Source: Mactra quadrangularis (lineage: Eukaryota; Mollusca; Bivalvia; Venerida; Mactridae). From it: 64,000 bases of DNA. Both the position numbers and the translations under genes were made by a program. The stretch lies in assembly GCA_025267735.1 (NCBI GenBank), contig CM046301.1:66731872-66795871 (forward strand). Reading direction: 5' to 3'. Shown here piece by piece: positions 15,201 through 21,200 of the stretch; position 1 is the stretch's first letter, and each line of letters begins with the position of its first letter. A model generated the notes under the pieces. It was not told the origin of the DNA and did not search any database. It saw nothing but the letters and a program-made list of their open reading frames with translations.

Positions 15201-18200
15201 TTTGTACTAAAAATGTTATTATTAGAACACAGCTTTGCTGCTTTCAAAATATTTCTATACAATTCTGAGTTTTAGGAAAGATAATGTTTTAATTGAAGTA
15301 TGTGAAAGAGCAGTTTGTAATTATTTATTTTAGATCCATTACCAACTGTGACTGCCTTGATTCGTGGACCATTTGGTAGACATGCTTGGACAATGCAACT
15401 AAGACATTCTCCTAGAATTAACAAGGTAATATATTGAATCATTATTTTATCATTTCTATTTCAGAATGTTTATGTTATTCGTTTTTTCTCAACTGTCAAA
15501 ACATGAATAATTATACGGTGAACGCGTTTGTAAAAATTATCGTAATTGTACATTCATGAGTTTCAGAAAGTGTGTATTATGATTGAGTAAAGCTGCTTAT
15601 GTCGTATGATATGTTTTAGTCAAGCTATATCTAATAACAATTAGGCCGCCAGTACAAAAACAATGTATTCAGTCACTGTGGAATTATTCAAGCTTAGACA
15701 GTTGAGAAAAAACAGACAATATAAGTTGTACAACCAGTATAAGTATCATTCATGCGGATGGGCAGGTGGGTGGTCAGGCGGGCATCCAGTGTTGTTAACT
15801 ATTACGTTAAAGTTTTCAATTTTGTATATATCTCTGCCGTTTATTGTCAGATCTTTATGAAACTTCATATAACGATTACATACCAAGTGATGAACAGAAA
15901 TAGACAGTAACCATAACTCTACCTGGCTTTATTATGGATTATTTCCCTTTGTAATTTTTGTGTTAAAGTTTTTAAATCCAGCTTTTATGTGGTTTCCACA
16001 TTACATTTCTTGTTTTATAAATTCTAGATGTCCTCATCTAAAAGTTTATTATCTGACCCTGGAAGACCTTTACCTATGGAGAATATAGGAACACATCATG
16101 TTGTAAAACATAAATATTTCCCAGATAGTGTTGATAAAATACCACTCACTTTAGCGTAAGTATTTTATACAAATGTTTTTCGATCATTAATGGAAGTCTG
16201 TAATTTACTTTACTTTTGAATCAGTAAACTTTCGGACTCAACGATTAATAGAAATATATAGGAAACATTTGTATTTGTGTATTACTAAATGTTATCAATT
16301 GATACTTTCAATTTTACATCTTTTATTTATTCTTAACATTTTTACTTCATTTTTTCCATTTTCATATGTGTCAGATATCAAGTTAGGTAGGAACAATTTG
16401 AGAACAAATAATTAATCATTATCATGCTTTACAGTGAAATGTGGTGCTAAATATTGATATGTGTTTATACATGTATGTTGATTACCCAAAGTATTGATTA
16501 TACCTAACCTGATTTTAATTAGAAAACTTGACATTGTAGTTGATATCCATGCATATATGTATGGTATAGTGACTTTGTTCACGTTTACCAAAGAAAGTTC
16601 TGATCTTTGATGTAAATGTACAATGAGTCATTCATTCAAAGTTTAAACATGAACAGGGTATGTTTTGCAATATACATGTATTTCACATAAAAAGCATGAA
16701 AGATATATTGATGTAAGATCTATTTATATTTTGCCTGTAGAGTTCTGAAAAAGATTGAGAAATATGTTTTCTAAGCTCACTCAGTGAAATACAAATGAAT
16801 CTTATGCTGTTTGGATAAATATATTCTTTTTTACTTAAAAATTTACTATACAAATTCATATACTTCAAATTTTCTATGTATTATAATTATAAATGAATAT
16901 CAATAAATTTTCAAGAGATAAAAGTATTCCTACACTGGAGTCATTGAATGCTGAGTTAAAGAATCAGACAGAATTAGAGAAGTTAAGACGTCAGATAGAG
17001 CAACAAACACAGTTTGAGAACAACATTTGTAGACGTAGTCAAGTTGAAGCAGCTCGGAGACCTTTCCCTAATCCTGCTACTGAATGTAAACCACCTACAT
17101 TATGTCATGAATTTCAGACAGCTAGATTGTTTCTATCACATTATGGTTTTCTATCTCTGGAAGCTTTGAAGGTGAATTACTGAAATCTTTTTAATAATAA
17201 ATATATTTTCTGATTCTGCTGTTTTAAACTTGTTTATTTTCTTAACTAATAAACCTTTTTTATATTTTAGTTTATTTTCGATTGTGCTTTTCAATGACAA
17301 TATCATTTAAAACAAAAGTAGATAAAAACATACAATTGTTTTATTGTGCAGTTCACGCCAAAAGTTTGGAGACAGAAGAAATTTGCTACAATTCTTGAAT
17401 TTTGATGATAATATTTGTAGAATCACTATTTTTAATATATTTAAGACTGGTTTGAAATAAAAATGATAACAAATTTCACAGCAACTTAGCTACAAGATTC
17501 AGCATGCCATCTGACATCCTGAAGCCTCCAAAACCAAGTTCAATTTATTTCTTTCAATAAAATAGATTTTATCATATTTTTGTAGTCTCAGTTATAAACA
17601 TAGTGATTACCAAAAAATAAAGCAAACCTAAAAAGCATTTCAAAATAAACAGTTATCAAATTTTAGATAAAAGCTATTCAGTAGGCCTAGAATTTGAAAA
17701 TGTTTACAAATTTTTGGTGGGTACTGTATAGTTATATTTTCACTACCTTAAATCATTGTACATGTATGTTTATTTCCAGGAACCCAGTAACAGTAGTTTA
17801 CCTCCATCACTTGTAATGTTAGATACAAGTAATACATCATTATTTTCTGATATAGAGTTACTGGACGCTATACCAAGTAGAGACAGTGATACTGTTCATA
17901 TATTTTATGTTAAATCTGGACAGAAACAAGCTGCTGACATTGTCTCTAATGTGGTAAGTTATCTCAACATCGTCAGTACAGAACTAGTCTAACTACATGT
18001 AAAATTAAGTCACCCGTCTAGTTCAATTTGTAGCACGCGAAGTCTACATCTACTGATTGAAAAGTTGTGGGTTTAATTCCCAGGCAGGAGAAGAGTTTGG
18101 TCATGAAATGATTTTACCATCCTACCACTGATTATTAATCATGTAGGGTAGTTGTCAGTCACTGAAGGTAGTATGTGTTAACAGATTAATCCAGAGATTT

Positions 18201-21200
18201 AGACTTTCCAGCAATGGTGAGTAGGTTGACTGACAGTGATATGACACATACAATGTGTTGCTTTGGCATTAAACCCAACAACAAAAAACAAAAATAAAAA
18301 GCCATGTAAATTAAGAATAATGTAGACAAGTTAGTGCTGACACATCAATAGGAGATTTATTTATCTTGTAGAATCAATATTCCAGAGATAGAATACTTTC
18401 AAAAGGGTTGGAGAGTTCACTGGTGTTCAAGTCTCACATGGAGTTTTCCTTATTTCTTTTAACAAGAAATGTATCTGTGATAGTTTTAATGTCACCTAGG
18501 TGTAAAGGAGAATCTTAAGAGAACTATAATACAGTCTGAAGACTCTGGGGAGATTGATAGATACAATCTATAGATACCAGAGTAACAAAATGACCAGAGG
18601 ATATACTAAGTGGGTTTATGTATTATCTAATACAAGCACTGTCTGAGGATAGGGTTGCAATACCCCAGTACAGTTCAGCATCTTATACAGAGTATGAGAC
18701 GTAGATGTCAAGCTGTGTTCGATGCAGAGAGGGCCATTCCCGCTACTGAGGTCTGTGACTTTCATTTTTGAGGTGGTTGTCTTGTTTTGAGGAGTTCATC
18801 TGTTTTTGCTTAAATTCAGTACTTGCAGAGAAAAATATAACATTTAATATTATGTAAAATTTTCATATTTGTAAGAGTTTTCATAAGTTAGTACTGGTAA
18901 TAGAAAAGTGTCCAGGAAACCTACAGTAGGAAGAGCTGGCCGTCGTATATATGACCTAACCATGTGTTGAATACGACGTTGAAAAAAATAGGTTCATGTA
19001 AGTGGTAAGTTTTCATTGATGCCTGTAGTATATAAACATTTAATGACTACATGATAAAAGTCTACTGTATTCATTATTTTCAGTCATCTCGTTCTAATGT
19101 ACAATCACAATATTTAGAATTCTTACATTCACTTGGTTGGCCAGTAGATATAGGTAAACATGCTGGATGGACTGGACATGTTTCTACTAGTTGGAGAATA
19201 ATGGATCAAGATGAAGCTAACGGTTGGTATTTAGAATCTTGAACAAGTTTGATATATTTGTTTGTTGAATTACATAACACTGAAGAATTTTTTTATTTTA
19301 TAGTGTTACAATATTTCAACCCTATCACACAAATACTAAGTTGGTCATTCAAGGTTGGTAGCTGTAGCCCCTTGTCCCTGTTCTTGGAGGAATTCTTTGC
19401 TTTATTGTGATGGGTCATTTTACGCTTTTTTAATGTTAAGATCTGATGTTATGATTTTAGTTAGAGTGATGTTACCTATGCTCGGTCACTTTATTATCAA
19501 ATTTGATTTGGGTTTAAAGATTTCTTATAATTCAGGTAAAGTTCCAATGGTAAAACATCTTTATGTTAGTCTACTTTCGTTTCCAAAAATCAAGCATCTT
19601 AAAAACCCGGATGTTGGATTAAATCAGAGATGATTTTTCTTGATTTATTTTACTTATTATTGACGAATAAGATGGAGCTGGTGAAACACGATTTCCTGGC
19701 AATAACAGCAGGTGCACTCCGCAACTATCGTCTGCATAAACAATCAAGTTTTTATTTTAGATCACTTAAATGGTTTACTTTGTAAGCCTAGATGTATATA
19801 TAATTCTCTATTATTTCAGACAATGATTATCTTTTATAGTTTACTTTGTAAGCCTAGATCTATAATTCTCTATTATTTCAGACAATGATTATCCACGAGG
19901 TACAGGTGGTAGTGTATATGATGGACAACAACAAGTATTATATTGGGCTGATGTAATGTCTGAAGTAGCTTTTGTTGTTCCTTCAACAGATACTTATAAT
20001 AAATACCTGGCTGACCCGCAAGGAGGTAACTATATTAGTTTATAAATGTATTAATCTACACAGTAAAATGACCTAAATTGTGTTTACATACGTTTAACCC
20101 GGTAAAAATAAAGAAAGTTACTGCCAGGATTGTAAGGTTGTATTGTGTTGATGTGTTGGCTGCAGACAAGCAGAGTAAGAGACTTTACACTTTTTTACAC
20201 AGAAAAAAAATTTGGGGGGTATATAGGAGTTAGCTTGTCGGTTGGTCGTCGGTTGGTCAGTCTATAGCTTTTACTTGTTCACTCAATTTCTCAGCACCTA
20301 TTTTACTGTTTTGATTCAAATTTCATTCATGTAACAATATCAGGCAGACATTGTTATATATTTTTTTGGTTACAGTCCATTGATCTTTCACAGAGTTATA
20401 GCCATTTGTCTGCTCATTTTCTTAGCACCTAATTCTTGACAAAGACCCTTTGGGTGGTATTTTATCACATTCAGTGATAGGTCTAGTTTTTATTTCTTGT
20501 TAAATATATTACAGACAAATCTCCACAATTTATGAAGAGAAGTTCATCAGTGACTTTAACTAAACCACGATCACTAACACAAGAATGTTTAAAGTTAGAT
20601 AAAGACACACCAGGTTCACCAACTGATGCTCCTATATTAAGATCTAAACGTGGAAGACAACCTTTAATGATGGCAACTGATACCAAAGTGTTTGTTGTAT
20701 GGTTGGAAAACTTTGAAGATCATGATAACTTCCCTACAAGTATGTATGATAAGTTTTCTATGATAATTTCCCTACAAGTATGTATGACTACTTCCCTACA
20801 AGTATGTATGATAAGTTTTCTATGATAACTTCCCTACAAGTATGTATGATAAGTTTTCTATGATAATTTCCCTACAAGTATGTATGATAACTTTTCTATG
20901 ATAACTTCCCTACAAGTATGTATGATAACTTTTCTATGATAACTTCCCTACAAGTATGTATGATAACTTTTCTATGATAACTTCCCTACAAGTATGTATG
21001 ATAACTTTTCTATGATAACTTCCCTACAAGTATGTATGATAACTTTTCTATGATAACTTCCCTGCAAGTATGTATGATAACTTTTCTATGATAACTTCCC
21101 TACAAGTATGTATGATAACTTTTCTATGATAACTTCCCTACAAGTATGTATGATAACCTTTCTATGATAACTTCCCTACAAGTATGTATGATAATTTTTC

